A DNA stretch of 16,036 bases, taken from positions 1 to 16,036 of the forward strand of contig CAZXOP010000034.1 in assembly GCA_964642235.1 (NCBI GenBank), read 5' to 3'. The notes below the pieces were generated by a model. That model saw only the letters and a list, made by a program, of their open reading frames with translations, searched no databases and was not told where the DNA came from. The DNA is from CAYSND01 sp964642235. GTDB taxonomy: Bacteria; Bacteroidota; Bacteroidia; Bacteroidales; UBA932. Positions 15,294 to 16,036 of this stretch are shown here, piece after piece. The number at the start of each line of letters is the position of its first letter. Position 1 is the stretch's first letter. The position numbers were made by a program, and so were the translations under genes.

Positions 15294-15330
15294 AAAATCC
15301 TCGAAAAGCATCAAACTTTTCGGGGATTTT
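15294..15330. terminator. Strong hairpin, possible bidirectional terminator
   Basis: AAAATCCTCGAAAAG (15294-15308) pairs with CTTTTCGGGGATTTT (15316-15330) over 15 bp with one G-U pair and a 7-nt loop. A-rich and T-rich ends on both sides would allow termination either way. No gene is close, so it may instead be one member of the hairpin cluster that follows. Confidence 0.5.
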
Positions 15331-15434
15331 CATACGATTATTTATTAATTTTCAAGGGTCGTATGAGAGCCGCTTCGCTCTCGCATGATAAATCATGCTC
15401 GGTTTAATACATCTTTTATTAAGTGCTAAAACCG
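15331..15434. repeat. Cluster of abutting inverted repeats
   Basis: The hairpins follow one another directly: CATACGA (15331-15337) with TCGTATG (15359-15365), GAGAGC (15365-15370) with GCTCTC (15377-15382), GCATGAT (15383-15389) with ATCATGC (15392-15398), and CGGTTT (15400-15405) with AAACCG (15429-15434). No reading frame or known RNA family is recognised. Confidence 0.6.
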
Positions 15435-15471
15435 TAAATAACTTTTCATGACTCCTAAATTAACACGTGTC

Positions 15472-15519
15472 AGCTTTTGCTCCTGTACTATCGTATAATG
15501 CACTTTTCATGCAAAAGCT
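15472..15519. repeat. Inverted repeat with TTTTGC/GCAAAA arms and 30-nt loop, copy 1
   Basis: AGCTTTTGC (15472-15480) and GCAAAAGCT (15511-15519) pair perfectly over 9 bp around exactly 30 nt. Within the loop CTTTT (15503-15507) can pair instead with AAAAG (15513-15517). Copy 2 has the same layout. Confidence 0.7.
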
Positions 15520-15589
15520 AACATGCCCAAAAATACAAAAGCCCTTCCTATCGCTCCACAAGCAAGGTCAGCCAAAATATCACTTTTAA

Positions 15590-15633
15590 CTTTTGCGCAT
15601 ATATAGCCCTATAGTGCCTCTTTTCTGCAAAAG
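15590..15633. repeat. Inverted repeat with TTTTGC/GCAAAA arms and 30-nt loop, copy 2
   Basis: CTTTTGC (15590-15596) and GCAAAAG (15627-15633) flank exactly 30 nt. CTTTT (15620-15624) offers the same alternative partner as in copy 1. The loops share a TATA[A/G]TGC block and a following C/T-rich run. Confidence 0.7.
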
Positions 15634-15643
15634 GTCGCAGACC

Positions 15644-15700
15644 CTTAGACGATAATAACTTTTTTGCCTTTGATTGGGCAAAAGTTATTTACCGTCTGAG
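15644..15700. repeat. Long imperfect hairpin
   Basis: The outer stem CTTAGACG (15644-15651) / CGTCTGAG (15693-15700) has one mismatch-type G-U position. The inner stem AATAACTTTTTTGCC (15654-15668) / GGCAAAAGTTATT (15677-15689) has two extra Ts bulged, with the 8-nt loop TTTGATTG. The inner arms contain the same GCAAAAG core as the two preceding elements. Confidence 0.75.
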
Positions 15701-15745
15701 GACTCACCATGTAAGAAATAAAGGGAGGATGCGGGGGGTTCATGA

Positions 15746-15794
15746 GGAGGTTTGCAATTAGAATGCATATAGCGAGGATTCCGTGCAAACCTCC
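15746..15794. repeat. Inverted repeat with GGAGGTTTGCA/TGCAAACCTCC arms
   Basis: The perfect 11-bp arms at 15746-15756 and 15784-15794 enclose 27 nt that contain GAAT/ATTC and the palindrome ATGCAT. Arm ends (TTTGC/GCAAA) and loop size resemble the elements at 15472 and 15590, although the outer arm sequence differs. Confidence 0.75.
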
Positions 15795-15930
15795 ACATTG
15801 TTTTGGCAGATTTACCTCTTTTCGGGGGGATGTTAGCAAATAGAGAAGGCTGTAGAATGGTTTTGGCGGTAACATGGTCGCGATTATCGGGGTAAGGTGG
15901 GAAAACGCAGGGGTTCTCAGTCCAGAAAAA

Positions 15931-16036
15931 TGACCTCAACACATACCCCCCTGACAGAAGCACCTCTGAACGAGGTCGGCTGTTGAGGTCAAGAGAGAAA
16001 GTGCCCTGGAGGGGCTTTTGATTCCAACCTCAACAC
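15931..16036. repeat. Competing inverted repeats with GACCTCAACA/TGTTGAGGTC arms, running off the window
   Basis: TGACCTCAACA (15931-15941) pairs over 11 bp with TGTTGAGGTCA (15981-15991). That same right arm also pairs over 9 bp with ACCTCAACA (16027-16035). Inner hairpins are ACCTC (15962-15966) / GAGGT (15972-15976) and GCCC (16003-16006) / GGGC (16012-16015). CCTCAACAC occurs as a direct repeat 94 bp apart (15934 and 16028), the second copy at the window edge. Confidence 0.75.

Larger units (their letters stand above)
15266..16036. other. Gene-free tail, structure-rich
   Basis: No frame here has a family I recognise. The minus-strand frames at 15645-15875 and 15685-15963 run straight through perfect inverted repeats, giving Cys/Pro/His-rich translations, which argues against coding. 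Apart from the inverted repeats listed, I see no tRNA, rRNA or transposase. Confidence 0.6.

Noticed and set aside
15331..15434. tRNA or integron attC site in the hairpin cluster
   Set aside because: No cloverleaf with a T-loop GTTCRANNC or CCA end, and no GTTRRRY/RYYYAAC core pair.
15645..15963. Two overlapping minus-strand frames in the tail
   Set aside because: They cross several perfect inverted repeats, overlap each other in different frames and match no family I know.

Overview
The window looks like a piece of a Bacteroidales chromosome (phylum Bacteroidota), possibly near Alistipes/Rikenellaceae, although the genus is a guess. The evidence is the gene families (an OmpA-like/TPR protein typical of the order, an ECF sigma factor with an NPF-motif membrane partner, a secreted GH2 beta-galactosidase), the lack of clear Shine-Dalgarno sequences, and promoters that fit the Bacteroidota form TTTG-N20-TANNTTTG. 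About 14.3 kb is densely coding. The last 1.77 kb holds no convincing gene and is full of repeats and hairpins.

Layout. 1-1095 is the 3' part of an OmpA-like/TPR envelope protein, ended by a strong terminator whose loop doubles as the -33 element of the next promoter. 1186-4209 is a three-gene overlapping operon: a DegT-type aminotransferase, CMP-Kdo synthetase and an iron-type alcohol dehydrogenase. This is the set that makes and activates 8-amino-Kdo (Kdo8N) in Shewanella (KdnA, KdsB, KdnB). lepA (4212-5999, minus) runs convergently into it with only 2 bp between the stops. lepA and the split transketolase genes diverge from two interleaved promoters in a 90-bp spacer.

6090-13399 is a long same-strand run with small gaps: transketolase N and C halves, an ECF sigma factor overlapping the transketolase stop, a putative membrane anti-sigma factor, a small secreted Spy/CpxP-like helical protein, a LolD-type ABC ATPase and a secreted beta-galactosidase closed by a terminator. 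A TrmN6-like tRNA methyltransferase follows, starting without ATG. The sigma/anti-sigma/Spy-like/LolD stretch reads as an envelope-homeostasis module, which fits the LPS-modifying operon and OmpA-like protein nearby, but that link is inference.

14271-16036 contains two dispersed dyad repeats, a 93-bp tandem array interrupted by a 100-N assembly gap, decayed outer copies of that array, and then about 750 bp crowded with inverted repeats. Several of these repeats share one architecture (arms ending TTTGC/GCAAA around a loop of 27-30 nt) and some allow alternative pairings. This tail is the least explained part of the window and the best candidate for something undescribed. Repeat families of this sort may also be ordinary intergenic repeats of the lineage, which cannot be decided from one window.
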